DNA from: an uncultured SAR86 cluster bacterium | GTDB lineage: Bacteria > Pseudomonadota > Gammaproteobacteria > Magnimaribacterales > TMED112 | DNA length: 64,000 nucleotides | Direction of reading: 5' to 3' | NCBI GenBank assembly: GCA_902619265.1 | Contig: CACNDL010000002.1 | Location: 72,505-136,504, forward strand | Part shown: positions 1-10,392 of the stretch, in pieces | Position numbering within the stretch: position 1 is the first letter of the stretch | How the letters are laid out: the number at the start of each line of letters is the position of its first letter | Notes under the pieces: model-generated | The model's input: only the letters and a program-made list of their open reading frames with translations | Database searches by the model: none | What the model was told of the DNA's origin: nothing | Position numbers and translations under genes: made by a program

Positions 1-2
1 TG

Positions 3-83
3 TCTCACTTGATCGACAAACCAGTTATGGATTTTATTGAAAAAACCTTTAGTAGAATTCTTAGAAGAAAACAGCTAATTTAA
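3..83 (+). CDS. C-terminal end of an unidentified protein (partial, runs in from upstream)
   Basis: Open frame from the window edge: ...SHLIDKPVMDFIEKTFSRILRRKQLI*. Ends 9 nt into the convergent pheA 3' end. Confidence 0.4.
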   Translation, partial: SHLIDKPVMDFIEKTFSRILRRKQLI

Positions 84-917
84 AACAGAATAAGAGCCTA
101 TTATTCTCAATTCCTCTGACATTTTTTCCAGTTTTTCTAATAATTTAATAATAATTTCATCTTCATAATATCCTTCAAAATCTATAAAGAAAGTATGTAA
201 GTAGTCATTATTTCTGGAAGGTCTTGTTTCTATTCTTGTCATATTAATATTGAGTTCAGTAAAAGGTTGCAGAATAGACATTAAAGAGCCTGGTTTGTCT
301 GCAATGTTTATCATCACAGATGTTTTATTCTGATCGGCTTTTTCTTCAATACTCTTACCTATAACTAAAAATCTGGTTTTGTTGTCGTTACTATCTTGGA
401 TATTTTCAAGATGCGTATGAAGATTGAATAGTTCAATAGCATATGAATTAGCTATACAGAAGAACTCATTGTCATGTACTGCTTTTGAGGCTGCTTCAGC
501 TGTACTCGTTGCAACTACTTTCTCAACGTCAGGAAGATTATTTCTTATCCAATTATTACATTGACCAAAAACTTGTGGATGCGAGGTGATTTTTTTTATT
601 TTATGTAGATCAAACTCAGTATTTGCTGAACATAGATGATGGCTAACAGAAAAATTAAACTCTCTAAGAATTTTTAGATCATAATCTATTAAACAATTCA
701 GAGATGAGTTGATTACCCCTTGATATGAATTCTCAAAAGGGATTACACCATAGTATGAATGACTCATTGCAACCTTTTCAAAGATATCCTCTATTGAGGG
801 AAGGGGAACAAATTTAGCATTATCTTTAAAGATATTTCTAGCAGCTAAATCTGAATTAGTGCCTTCTGGTCCAAGAAAGAAAATTTTCATCAGTGGATTG
901 TAAGGTTTTTTAGACAT
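75..917 (-). CDS. pheA: Prephenate dehydratase (ACT-domain type)
   Basis: MKIFFLGPEGTNSDLAA..., GVIPFENSYQGVI, C-terminal ACT domain DKPGSLMSILQPF...NMTRIETRPS. An alternative start Met lies 27 nt inside. Confidence 0.93.
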   Translation of the reverse strand: MSKKPYNPLMKIFFLGPEGTNSDLAARNIFKDNAKFVPLPSIEDIFEKVAMSHSYYGVIPFENSYQGVINSSLNCLIDYDLKILREFNFSVSHHLCSANTEFDLHKIKKITSHPQVFGQCNNWIRNNLPDVEKVVATSTAEAASKAVHDNEFFCIANSYAIELFNLHTHLENIQDSNDNKTRFLVIGKSIEEKADQNKTSVMINIADKPGSLMSILQPFTELNINMTRIETRPSRNNDYLHTFFIDFEGYYEDEIIIKLLEKLEKMSEELRIIGSYSVLN

Positions 918-923
918 AAAAAA

Positions 924-950
924 AACTGAGCAAGCTCAGTTTTTTTATAA
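924..950 (-). terminator. Rho-independent terminator for a minus-strand transcript, abutting the pheA start
   Basis: AACTGAGC-AA-GCTCAGTT stem (924-941) followed on the minus strand by a U-run that leads into the ATG at 917. T-runs on both sides make it potentially bidirectional. Confidence 0.7.
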
Positions 951-1152
951 ATCGAGATCTGTGGGTGTCAAAAGTGAGATTACCTCTTGCATCCTTGAGT
1001 AAGATCTCTTTTACTCTCGGTGGTCAAGTTTGCTTTTTTGCATGCTAAGCTCTCTTGAACTTTCACCCTTCAGGTCTCTTCCTGTGTAACGTTTCCTTTC
1101 TTTGGTTCTGCAGTTCCTTTCCAGTTCTCGTTACCGCTAGGTAAGATCTAAT
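924..1152 (-). ncRNA. Putative structured sRNA or pheA leader with five GGA motifs
   Basis: A GC-richer, hairpin-rich non-coding island in an AT-rich gap. On the minus strand: promoter-like TTGCTT...TATAAA just upstream, GTAACG...CGTTAC and GAGTA...TACTC stems, GGA motifs (plus coordinates 992-994, 1080-1082, 1094-1096, 1115-1117, 1120-1122) including CAAGGATG, and a terminal terminator. Confidence 0.5.
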
Positions 1153-1374
1153 TTATAATGTGTTAATAGTTAAAGCAAGCATTTAGTATAAAAAAATAGT
1201 ACTTTTTTTTAACTAATTTTAAGACCCACTAAAAATAAGCTTTTGCAGGCATAAAAAAATATAAATTTTTATAAATTTTAATTTTTAACAAATTCTAATT
1301 GTTTAAAAAATGAACAAACTGATTAAAATATATACAAAAATTAATACGTATAATTGAGTTATAATACAAAAATT

Positions 1375-2166
1375 ATGAAAACTACAATGATTACAGGACC
1401 TACTGCAGGTATTGGTAAATCTTTAGCTTATCAATTAGCAGAACGAGGTGAAAACTTACTTCTGGTAGCACGACGAGAAGATAGATTAAAAAGTATCTCC
1501 ATTGATATAGAAACGAAATTTAATGTAAAAGTTAAATTTATCGTAGCAGATCTTACCTTGCCAGAAGCACCGAAACAGATTTATGCATTTTGTAAAAACG
1601 AAGGTTTGGATATTTCCACCCTTGTGCTTAATGCAGGTTATCAGATAAACACCAGATTAGATGAAGCATCTTTAGAAGAAGAAGAAGCTTGTCTGAGAGT
1701 GCTAGGTCTATCAGTTATTATGCAAACTAAAATTCATTTGAAAGATCTTGTTAAAAGAGGTGGAGGAAATATTATGGTGGTTTCTTCTATAGCTGCTTTT
1801 GCGCCAACTTCTAATGAATTTGCTGTACTTTATGGCCCAGTTAAAACTTTCATGAATAGATTTGTAGAAGCAATCAATAGTGCCTACAACAAAGATAATA
1901 TTTATGCCACTTCTGTTTGTCCTGGATTTACAATTACTGAATTTCATGAAATGAGTGGAACTCAAGATCGAATGGATAAAGTTCCTTCTTTTATGAAAAT
2001 GAGCGCAGATGATGTAGCTACAGAGGGCATCATTGGAATGGATAAAAAGAAGGAAATAGTAATTACTGGGGCTCTTAATAGGTTTTTGATGAATCTTTTA
2101 CGCTTTTTCCCTAGACCATTAATAAAAATTATTGGCAATGCACTCGCAGGTGGTAGATATAAATAA
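1375..2166 (+). CDS. Short-chain dehydrogenase/reductase family protein
   Basis: TGPTAGIGKSLA (TGxxxGIG), NAGYQ, S...YGPVK active site. The likely start is ATG 1375 rather than TTG 1354. Confidence 0.85.
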   Translation: MKTTMITGPTAGIGKSLAYQLAERGENLLLVARREDRLKSISIDIETKFNVKVKFIVADLTLPEAPKQIYAFCKNEGLDISTLVLNAGYQINTRLDEASLEEEEACLRVLGLSVIMQTKIHLKDLVKRGGGNIMVVSSIAAFAPTSNEFAVLYGPVKTFMNRFVEAINSAYNKDNIYATSVCPGFTITEFHEMSGTQDRMDKVPSFMKMSADDVATEGIIGMDKKKEIVITGALNRFLMNLLRFFPRPLIKIIGNALAGGRYK

Positions 2167-3259
2167 GTATTACTTAACCTTTTTAATATTAATCACTGGT
2201 TGCTCTGTACAAAGTCCAGACGATATTGCGCAAGGCTCATTAATTGTCGATACACATATTGATACGCCCTATAGAATTAAACAACAATTGGATAATACCG
2301 GCACATTTGAGGATATTGCGCTAACCACTAGTTACGATTTTGATTATCCAAGAGCTCTATCTGGTGGTTTAAATGTCCCATTCTTTTCCATTTATCTACC
2401 AGCAGATACCGAAGAGAATGGCACAAGCTTTGACTTAGCCAATGACTTAATTGATTTAATGAATTCAATTATTGAAGCAAATCCAGATAAATTCTTTTTA
2501 ATTGATACATCAACATATTTAGGAAATCTGCCGGGACAAAACTTAGTAGGTATTGCTTACGGGATGGAAAATGGTGCAGCCTTGGAGGGCGATTTAACAA
2601 ATGTTAGTTACTTTTATGAAAGAGGTATTAGATATATCACTTTGACTCATGCTAAAAGCAATCACATTTCAGATTCATCCTATGATGAAAATAAACAGTG
2701 GGGTGGATTAAGTGATTTTGGGAAGGTTCTAATTCCCGAAATGAATAAAGTAGGGATTATGGTTGATGTTTCCCATGTTTCTGATGCAGCCTTTTTGCAA
2801 GCAATAGATATTTCAGACACACCGGTAATTGCCAGTCACTCGTCCTTAAGACATTTCACCCCAGAATGGGAAAGAAATGTCTCAGATTCAATGATGAAAG
2901 CTCTTGCCAAAAAAGGAGGCGTATTACAAGTAAATTTTGGAACGGCATTTTTAACAAATATAAACGATAAATCAAAAGGATATGATCCATCTACATACAT
3001 ACATGCTGAAGTATCAGATGTTGTAGATCACATTGACAGGGTAGTAGAGCTAGTAGGAATTGATCACGTTGGAATTGGTTCAGATTATGATGGAGTTGGT
3101 GATACATTGCCAAATGGCTTAAAAGATGTATCTACTTATCCAAATCTTATTGCAGAGTTACAAAAACGTGGCTACTCTACTAATGACATTCAAAAAATAC
3201 TGGGGGGAAACTTTGCCCGAGTGTGGAGAGAAGTAGAAGAATATGCAAGAAACAACTAG
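2132..3259 (+). CDS. Membrane dipeptidase (peptidase M19), lipoprotein
   Basis: LITGC lipobox; DTHIDTP; GMENGAALEG; ASHSSLRH; VGIGSDYDG. A GTG start at about 2150 is an alternative. Confidence 0.85.
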   Translation: MAMHSQVVDINKYYLTFLILITGCSVQSPDDIAQGSLIVDTHIDTPYRIKQQLDNTGTFEDIALTTSYDFDYPRALSGGLNVPFFSIYLPADTEENGTSFDLANDLIDLMNSIIEANPDKFFLIDTSTYLGNLPGQNLVGIAYGMENGAALEGDLTNVSYFYERGIRYITLTHAKSNHISDSSYDENKQWGGLSDFGKVLIPEMNKVGIMVDVSHVSDAAFLQAIDISDTPVIASHSSLRHFTPEWERNVSDSMMKALAKKGGVLQVNFGTAFLTNINDKSKGYDPSTYIHAEVSDVVDHIDRVVELVGIDHVGIGSDYDGVGDTLPNGLKDVSTYPNLIAELQKRGYSTNDIQKILGGNFARVWREVEEYARNN

Positions 3260-3644
3260 TCCTTTAAATATTTGGCATAAAACTATCTTGGATAATGATC
3301 CTTCAGGCCTTTACGATATTTTAGATGATTCTTTTGAGTTTTATTCTCCAGCAGTTTTCAAAAGTAAAGAGAAATATATGGGATACATTTATTTACTTGC
3401 AGCTAGTCAAACTTTTTTAACGAGTGATTTTAAATATACAAGGCAATTAGTAGATGAAAAGCAAGCTGTTCTAGAGTTCGAATGTACAATGGATGGTGTC
3501 ACAGTGAATGGTATCGATATGTTCAAATGGAATGAGAATAATAAGCTTACAGAAATGAAGGTTATGATAAGAACTGAGAAAGCACTGGAAGCTGTAAAAC
3601 AAGAGATGACCAAACATTTATCAAACCCAGAAGTTTGGCGTTGA
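3243..3644 (+). CDS. NTF2/SnoaL-like domain protein
   Basis: Size and pattern (short N-terminal helices, YDILDDSFEFYSP..., MFKWNENNKLTEMKV). Confidence 0.55.
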   Translation: MQETTSPLNIWHKTILDNDPSGLYDILDDSFEFYSPAVFKSKEKYMGYIYLLAASQTFLTSDFKYTRQLVDEKQAVLEFECTMDGVTVNGIDMFKWNENNKLTEMKVMIRTEKALEAVKQEMTKHLSNPEVWR

Positions 3645-3677
3645 TTTCACATAAAACATCTATAGAATAAACTACTC

Positions 3678-4109
3678 ATGGCAAAAAAATACGTAAATTT
3701 TAGAGTTGGCGGTGTTCCTGAAAGAAAGGAAGATAACTACACTGTTTGGACAAACGACTTACTTAGCAAATTGATAGCTAGTAAGACAGTGATTGAACCT
3801 AGTAAATCTACATTTGGTCATAGGCTTCTAGAGAGTGAAGTAATTTTTGTAGTTGTTTCGGGTAGAGGAATTATGGAAGTTGTTGAATATGCAAACACAT
3901 CTGACGGTCATGGACATGACCCTTCACACGGAATAATGCACAAAGATGAATATGCCCTATCTGCTGGTGACGTGATACTCGCTGAAGAGGGCGATTACGT
4001 AAAAGTTATAAATGAAAGTGATCATGATCAACTTGTCTACTTGAGAATATTTGATAAAGCTGGTTGGCGAGGTAGATCACCAGAGCTAGAAAAAGACCCG
4101 CAAGCCTAA
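3678..4109 (+). CDS. Cupin-domain protein
   Basis: Cupin-like: GRGIMEVVEY...LSAGDVILAEEGDYVKVINES. Confidence 0.6.
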   Translation: MAKKYVNFRVGGVPERKEDNYTVWTNDLLSKLIASKTVIEPSKSTFGHRLLESEVIFVVVSGRGIMEVVEYANTSDGHGHDPSHGIMHKDEYALSAGDVILAEEGDYVKVINESDHDQLVYLRIFDKAGWRGRSPELEKDPQA

Positions 4110-4115
4110 TCCATT

Positions 4116-4700
4116 ATGAAAATTAAAGTATGCGGGATAACCCGAGAGGAAGATATTGTAAAACTACTTGAAATAGGGGTAGATTTTATTGGTTTTAATT
4201 TACTTAAAGAAAGTAAAAGAAAAGTAAATATTGATTGGGCGCTTGAAATGACACAAAAGTATCAACTAAAGCATAAATCCGTATTTCTTGTAGATTGTGA
4301 ACAGACTGAATTTCAAAGGTTAAAGAACATAACACCCCATAACCTTCAAATCTATAATTTCTGTGAAATACCCATAGTCTCAAATACTCTTTTTATTCCA
4401 GTAAATGCAACATTTCTGAAACAATTAGAACAACTGCATTCTCGAAATAAAAAAAACCATAGATACTTGATCGACAATATGGAAGGCGCTCTTGGTGGTA
4501 CCGGAGAGAAATTTGATTGGAGCAATTTGCACAAGTTTGATTTATCGAAAGTAATGTTGGCTGGAGGTATTGGTATAGAGGATATAAATTTTTTGAAAGA
4601 TTTAAATGTGTGGGGTATTGATGTTAATTCTAAGTTTGAAAATGCTCCAGGCATAAAGAATCATGATTTATTAATGAATTTAAGGAATGTAAATGAATAA
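4116..4700 (+). CDS. trpF: Phosphoribosylanthranilate isomerase
   Basis: [27 protein letters not shown]...[15 protein letters not shown]. Confidence 0.92.
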   Translation: MKIKVCGITREEDIVKLLEIGVDFIGFNLLKESKRKVNIDWALEMTQKYQLKHKSVFLVDCEQTEFQRLKNITPHNLQIYNFCEIPIVSNTLFIPVNATFLKQLEQLHSRNKKNHRYLIDNMEGALGGTGEKFDWSNLHKFDLSKVMLAGGIGIEDINFLKDLNVWGIDVNSKFENAPGIKNHDLLMNLRNVNE

Positions 4701-5859
4701 AGGTTATTTTGGAGATTATGGCGGGCTATTTATACCTGAAACACTATCTCATGCACTTAACGAACTTGAAAAGCTTTATACAGAAATAAAAGACGATAAA
4801 GATTTCAATTTACAGTTAACAGACATCTATAAAGATTATGTTGGTAGACCATCACCATTATATTTTGCTGAGTCACTAACTAAGCACTTAAATGGACCAA
4901 AAATTTGGTTTAAAAGAGAAGATTTAAATCATACGGGTGCACACAAAATTAATAATACTGTAGGTCAAGCTCTGTTAGCTAAAATGCTAGGCAAAAAAAG
5001 AATTATTGCGGAAACTGGTGCAGGACAGCATGGTGTTGCAACAGCTACTATTTGTGCAAAATTAGGACTTGAATGTATTGTGTACATGGGTGCTAAAGAT
5101 ATTGAAAGACAAGAATTAAATGTATTTAAGATTGAAACCTTGGGCGCTTCCATTGTGCCTGTACATAGTGGTACTGCAACTCTTAAAGACGCACTCAACG
5201 AAGCTATTAGAGACTGGGTCACAAATGTTGATACTAGCCATTACATAATAGGAAGTGTCACTGGGCCACACCCCTATCCAACAATAGTGCGTGATTTTAA
5301 TGCCATTAGTGGAAAAGAATTAAAAGAACAATCTCTCAATCAATTCAAAGCTCTGCCAGATATGATAATTGCATGTGTTGGAGGTGGTTCCAATGCTATG
5401 GGTGTATTTCACCCTTTCATAGAAGATAAAACTGTAGAGTTAATTGGTGTTGAAGCAGGTGGTAAAGATAGTAGTGATATAGGTGGAGCCTCCATTACAG
5501 ATGGATCAACAGGTGTATTACATGGAGCAAAGACCAAAATATTACAGTCAAACTCAGGCAATATTCTTGAAACAAATTCGATTTCAGCTGGTTTAGATTA
5601 TCCTGGGGTCGGACCAGAACACGCTTATTTAGCTGATATCAAGAGAGCTAAATATGTAAAGATCTTTGATGATGAAGCACTAGAAGCATTTTATGAAATC
5701 TCAAGAATTGAAGGCATAATTCCAGCTTTAGAAACGGCTCATGCATTAGCTTATCTCAAAAAAATAAGTGCTCTTGATAAAAGTAAAAATGTTGTCGTAA
5801 ATATGTCAGGCAGAGGTGATAAAGATTTATATTCGGTGATGAAAAATGCAAAACACTAG
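4693..5859 (+). CDS. trpB: Tryptophan synthase beta chain
   Basis: [47 protein letters not shown]. Confidence 0.98.
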   Translation: MNKGYFGDYGGLFIPETLSHALNELEKLYTEIKDDKDFNLQLTDIYKDYVGRPSPLYFAESLTKHLNGPKIWFKREDLNHTGAHKINNTVGQALLAKMLGKKRIIAETGAGQHGVATATICAKLGLECIVYMGAKDIERQELNVFKIETLGASIVPVHSGTATLKDALNEAIRDWVTNVDTSHYIIGSVTGPHPYPTIVRDFNAISGKELKEQSLNQFKALPDMIIACVGGGSNAMGVFHPFIEDKTVELIGVEAGGKDSSDIGGASITDGSTGVLHGAKTKILQSNSGNILETNSISAGLDYPGVGPEHAYLADIKRAKYVKIFDDEALEAFYEISRIEGIIPALETAHALAYLKKISALDKSKNVVVNMSGRGDKDLYSVMKNAKH

Positions 5860-6619
5860 TTTAATAACAATCAAAGATAACCAAACAGCCTTCATACCTT
5901 ATCTTGTTGCAGGGCATACTTCTAATGAAGTTTTTTCATCAGCATTAAGACTTCTAAATGACGTTGGGGCAGATCTGATTGAAATTGGTATTCCATTTAC
6001 AGATCCAATTGCTGAAGGAAAAATTATAGAAAGTGCTCATCATCATGCATTAAAAAATGATTTTGTCCTAGATGATGTTTGTCAGATTGTTAAAAAGTTT
6101 AGAACATATTCTGATACTCCGGTAATTGCTATGGGTTATACCAATTCCTTTATAAATCCTTCATCTGAACTTATTGCTACTAAATTATCTGAATGTGGTG
6201 TTAACGGTATTTTAATCGTCGATCTCCCCGCAAGTGAGAAATCTATTATCAATACATTCAAAAATAATCAACTTAACCACGTGCAGTTAATCGCACCTAC
6301 CACACAGCTAAATCTTATAGAAGAATTTTTAGAAAATGATCCTGCTTTAATTTATTACATTACTCAAAGAGGTATAACCGGTTCAAATAATTTAAATCTA
6401 GAAGAAATTTCTGAAAAACTAAGTGCGTTAAAAAAATTAAGTAATAAGCCAGTAATTACTGGTTTTGGTATTAAAACAGTCGAAGACGTTAAAAATCTTA
6501 AAACCTTAACCGATGGAATTGTTATAGGCAGTCCAATCGTGGAAAAAATTAGTTTAGACCCATCTTTGACTGAATTAAAAAAATATGTAGAACCAATTGT
6601 TGAGACCATTAAAGCATGA
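5846..6619 (+). CDS. trpA: Tryptophan synthase alpha chain
   Basis: [50 protein letters not shown]. Confidence 0.96.
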   Translation: MQNTSLITIKDNQTAFIPYLVAGHTSNEVFSSALRLLNDVGADLIEIGIPFTDPIAEGKIIESAHHHALKNDFVLDDVCQIVKKFRTYSDTPVIAMGYTNSFINPSSELIATKLSECGVNGILIVDLPASEKSIINTFKNNQLNHVQLIAPTTQLNLIEEFLENDPALIYYITQRGITGSNNLNLEEISEKLSALKKLSNKPVITGFGIKTVEDVKNLKTLTDGIVIGSPIVEKISLDPSLTELKKYVEPIVETIKA

Positions 6620-8058
6620 ACAAAGAACGATTTTTAGAATTATGTGATTCATCTTACTCACATATACCAGTGTATGAAGAATTTGTTGCTGACCTAATTA
6701 GTCCTTTATATATATTTTCAAATTTTTACGATCAATCAAATTGCTTTTTATTTGAGTCAGCAAAAAGTCACGAAATTAAAGGGCGCTATTCAATAATGAC
6801 ACTTCCTTCTTCCCTTAGATATGATTTTTTTGATAATGAATTACAAATCAAAGATAAAAAAGCCATAACTAAAGAACGAGTTCCAAATCCTTATGATTAC
6901 ATCGATAAATTAACCAAAAAATATTCATCGCCTGATTTAGACAATTTGCCGGTTTTTACCGGTGGTTTGATAGGTTATTTTAGTTATGAATCATTTAAAT
7001 ACGTTGAACCAAAACTTAAGTATAAATCTTCAGATATACCGTTAATTAGCCTGTGTGAATGTAATGAATTAATCGTTTTTGATAATTTTAAAGGCACATT
7101 TTCTATCATTGTTAATACACAAAATAAGACACTTGAAGGTTTCGAACTAGCAAAAAAAAGAATCACAGAGATAAGAAATTTATTATTTTCACTTCAACCA
7201 TCTATTAAACATAACATCGTTAAAGAAGATATTGAGATTACTAGTAAATCCAACGTGCCATATGAAGTCTATGAGCAACAAGTTAATTCTATAAAAAACT
7301 TGATACATGAAGGTGAGATTATGCAAGCAGTCCTATCTAAAGAAGTAACATTTGAAGGAAGTTATGACCCTTTGACTCTTTACAGAGCATTGAGGCTCAT
7401 AAATCCATCACCTTATATGTTCTACATGAGCTTTGATGAATTTAATGTAATTGGAGCCTCACCTGAAATATTGGTCCAACACCAGAAAGATAAAGTAACG
7501 ATTAGACCAATAGCTGGAACCCGTAAGAGGGGTCTGACTGAATCTGAAGACTTGTCTAATAAAATTGATTTATTGGAAGATGAAAAAGAAAAAGCAGAAC
7601 ATATGATGCTAGTAGATTTAGCCAGAAATGATCTATCAAAAGTTTCTGAAGTTGGAACAGTTCAAGTCGATGAAATGATGATTATAGAAAAATACTCTCA
7701 CGTTATGCATATGACTTCTAATGTAATAGGACAAAAGAAGAATGGTGCAACACCAATAGATTGTTTAAAAGCAGCATTACCCGCCGGTACATTGAGTGGA
7801 ACACCAAAAATCAGAGCCATGGAAATTCTCTCTGAACATGAAAATAGGGTAAGAGGCATCTACGGAGGATCTGTAGGTTATATTGGTTTTAATGGCAATC
7901 TAGATACAGCAATTGTCATACGTACTGCGATACATACAAAAGAATCAGTAAAAGTAGGTGTTGGTGGAGGTATAGTGTTTGATTCAACTCCTAAGAATGA
8001 ATGGCAAGAAACTGAATCAAAATTAGCTGTTTTCAGGGAGGCGTTAAAGTATAAATGA
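6616..8058 (+). CDS. trpE: Anthranilate synthase component I
   Basis: Chorismate-binding: IGASPEILV, RPIAGTRKRG, LVDLARNDL, LPAGTLSGTPKIRAMEI. Confidence 0.96.
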   Translation: MNKERFLELCDSSYSHIPVYEEFVADLISPLYIFSNFYDQSNCFLFESAKSHEIKGRYSIMTLPSSLRYDFFDNELQIKDKKAITKERVPNPYDYIDKLTKKYSSPDLDNLPVFTGGLIGYFSYESFKYVEPKLKYKSSDIPLISLCECNELIVFDNFKGTFSIIVNTQNKTLEGFELAKKRITEIRNLLFSLQPSIKHNIVKEDIEITSKSNVPYEVYEQQVNSIKNLIHEGEIMQAVLSKEVTFEGSYDPLTLYRALRLINPSPYMFYMSFDEFNVIGASPEILVQHQKDKVTIRPIAGTRKRGLTESEDLSNKIDLLEDEKEKAEHMMLVDLARNDLSKVSEVGTVQVDEMMIIEKYSHVMHMTSNVIGQKKNGATPIDCLKAALPAGTLSGTPKIRAMEILSEHENRVRGIYGGSVGYIGFNGNLDTAIVIRTAIHTKESVKVGVGGGIVFDSTPKNEWQETESKLAVFREALKYK

Positions 8059-8636
8059 AAATATGTCTCATCGATAATTACGATTCGTTCACTTTTAATT
8101 TAGAACATCAATTGTCATCTTTTGATATTGATGTTGATGTGATACGGAACGATGAAATTTCAATTAAAGAGCTAGAAAAAAATAATTATGATGCTTTTGT
8201 GCTTGGTCCTGGACCATCAAACCCTAAAAACGCTGGTATATGTTTAGATTTAATAAAGCATTTTTATCGAACGAAACCAATATTGGGCGTATGTTTAGGA
8301 CACCAATGTATTGGCGAAGCATTTGGTGCAAATATCATTAAGTGTGAAGTCATCAAACATGGTAAAACATCGCAAATTAATCACGATGGTGCCTCAATAT
8401 TTCGTAATGTAAAAAACCCTTACCATGTCATGCGTTATCACAGTTTGGTGATCGAAAAGGCAACTTTAGATAAAGACTTTATTGTTAATGCATGGATAAC
8501 TAATAAAGATGAAGATTCTATTATGGGTATCAAACACCAAAAATTTAATTTAATTGGCATTCAATTTCATACTGAATCTATTTTTACTGATCAAGGATCA
8601 AAATTAATTTCTAATTTTTTAACCTTAATAAAATGA
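8055..8636 (+). CDS. trpG: Anthranilate synthase glutamine amidotransferase component II
   Basis: IDNYDSFTFNL, GPGPSNP, GVCLGHQCIGEAFG, IQFHTESI. Confidence 0.95.
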   Translation: MKICLIDNYDSFTFNLEHQLSSFDIDVDVIRNDEISIKELEKNNYDAFVLGPGPSNPKNAGICLDLIKHFYRTKPILGVCLGHQCIGEAFGANIIKCEVIKHGKTSQINHDGASIFRNVKNPYHVMRYHSLVIEKATLDKDFIVNAWITNKDEDSIMGIKHQKFNLIGIQFHTESIFTDQGSKLISNFLTLIK

Positions 8637-9637
8637 GTATTAAAGAAGCGCTTTTTGAGATAACTAAGTCAAACGATAAATTCAAATTTTATCTTGAACA
8701 TATATTAAGTGGGGAAGCAACGGATACAGAGATAACTGAAACATTAGTTGCTCTGAATGAATATGGGATTGATTACTATGTTATGGATGCGTTAGCTTCA
8801 GTAATGAATAGCTATGTTGATAACATTGAACTTTCAGATAATGATTTCATTGATACCTGTGGCACTGGTGGCTCTAATTTAAAAATTTTTAATTGCTCAA
8901 CTATTTCTGCCTTTGTAGTAGCTTCATGCGGTGGAAAAGTAGTGAAACATGGTAACAAATCTATCACCTCTAAATCAGGTAGTGCAGATTTCTTATCTAG
9001 AGCTGGTGTGAATATTAATAATGACAAAGCTAATGCAATTAGTGCATTCAATCAGTTTGGGATGACCTTCTTATTTGCACCAACATATCATCAAAGACTA
9101 AAGCACGTTGCAGCTCAAAGAAAAGCCTTGGGCGTCAGAACCGTTTTTAATGTTGTGGGTCCATTGGTAAATCCTGCTAATCCCAATTACCAAATAATTG
9201 GAACTTCAGATGCTCAAATAAATGAGGCTGTTATTAATGTTTTAAAAAATAAAGGCTTATCCAGAGCAATGGTAGTAACTTCAAATGATGGTATTGATGA
9301 ACTATCAATCACTTCTACTGCTTCTGTGCATGAATTAAGACATAATGACATTACATCTTATGAAATAAATCCTGAAGACTATAACCTAAGTAAATGCTCT
9401 ATCAGTGAAATACAAGTTGAGACACTAGAAGAGGCTTATTTGTATGGAATAGAGATCTTAAACGGGAAAAGAGGCCCAGGTTTTGATATGGTTGCCCTGA
9501 ATGCTGGAGCTGCTTTATACATATCAAATCAGGTTGAATCACTGGCAGAGGGCATTGAAAAAGCTAAAAGAGAGCTGCATTCGGGTCGGCCTTTACTATT
9601 GTTGAATAAATACGCTAAATTTACCCATAAGATATGA
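8633..9637 (+). CDS. trpD: Anthranilate phosphoribosyltransferase
   Basis: DTCGTGGSNLKIFNCST, KHGNKSITSKSGSADFL, VFNVVGPLVNPANP. Confidence 0.96.
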   Translation: MSIKEALFEITKSNDKFKFYLEHILSGEATDTEITETLVALNEYGIDYYVMDALASVMNSYVDNIELSDNDFIDTCGTGGSNLKIFNCSTISAFVVASCGGKVVKHGNKSITSKSGSADFLSRAGVNINNDKANAISAFNQFGMTFLFAPTYHQRLKHVAAQRKALGVRTVFNVVGPLVNPANPNYQIIGTSDAQINEAVINVLKNKGLSRAMVVTSNDGIDELSITSTASVHELRHNDITSYEINPEDYNLSKCSISEIQVETLEEAYLYGIEILNGKRGPGFDMVALNAGAALYISNQVESLAEGIEKAKRELHSGRPLLLLNKYAKFTHKI

Positions 9638-10392
9638 CGATCTTAGAAAAAATAATTGAAGCTAAACATCGCAGAATTGGAATTCAAAAACTCTCGAATT
9701 CATTTACCGACCACTATATAAGCAGTAATACAAATATAGATAAACCTAGGTTTTTTTCTCATTTAAATAATTGTTCAAGTGATTTTAAAATTATTGCAGA
9801 GATGAAAAAAGCCTCTCCATCGGCTGGTGTAATAGTGAATGACTACAAACCAGAAGAATTAGCACTAGAATATGAAACAAAAGGTTACACAAATCTATCG
9901 ATACTGACAGAGGAGGATCATTTCTTAGGTGCTATTTCCCATATAGCTAAAGTAAGAAAGGTTTCAGATTTACCTATCTTACAAAAAGATTTTATTGTCG
10001 ATGAATGGCAGATCTACCAGGCTAAAACCATTGGAGTAGATTGCATACTACTTATTTCAGAAATACTAACTAAAGAAGAAATTAATTCGTTTATTGCAAC
10101 TGCCAAAACATTAGAACTTGATGTTTTATTAGAATTCCACGATGAAATAGAAATTGAAAAAATAAAAGATCTAGAGCTTGATTATATTGGAATAAATAAT
10201 AGAAACTTAAGGACATTGAAGACGGACATCAACCACTGTTTATCTATTAGAGATAAATATCACAATGAACTTAATAATTTTAAGATTATTGCAGAATCCG
10301 GTTTCAAATCTAAAATGGAATTAGAAAACTACAAATCCAATGGAATAGAAATGTTCTTAATTGGAGAAAGTATACTAAAGGAAAAGTTATGA
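9634..10392 (+). CDS. trpC: Indole-3-glycerol phosphate synthase
   Basis: AEMKKASPSAGVI, LSILTEEDHFLGA, ILQKDFIVDEWQIYQ, YIGINNRNLRT, IAESGF. Confidence 0.95.
   Translation: MTILEKIIEAKHRRIGIQKLSNSFTDHYISSNTNIDKPRFFSHLNNCSSDFKIIAEMKKASPSAGVIVNDYKPEELALEYETKGYTNLSILTEEDHFLGAISHIAKVRKVSDLPILQKDFIVDEWQIYQAKTIGVDCILLISEILTKEEINSFIATAKTLELDVLLEFHDEIEIEKIKDLELDYIGINNRNLRTLKTDINHCLSIRDKYHNELNNFKIIAESGFKSKMELENYKSNGIEMFLIGESILKEKL

Noticed and set aside
1711-1965. 84-aa minus-strand ORF inside the SDR gene
   Set aside because: Antisense shadow ORF.
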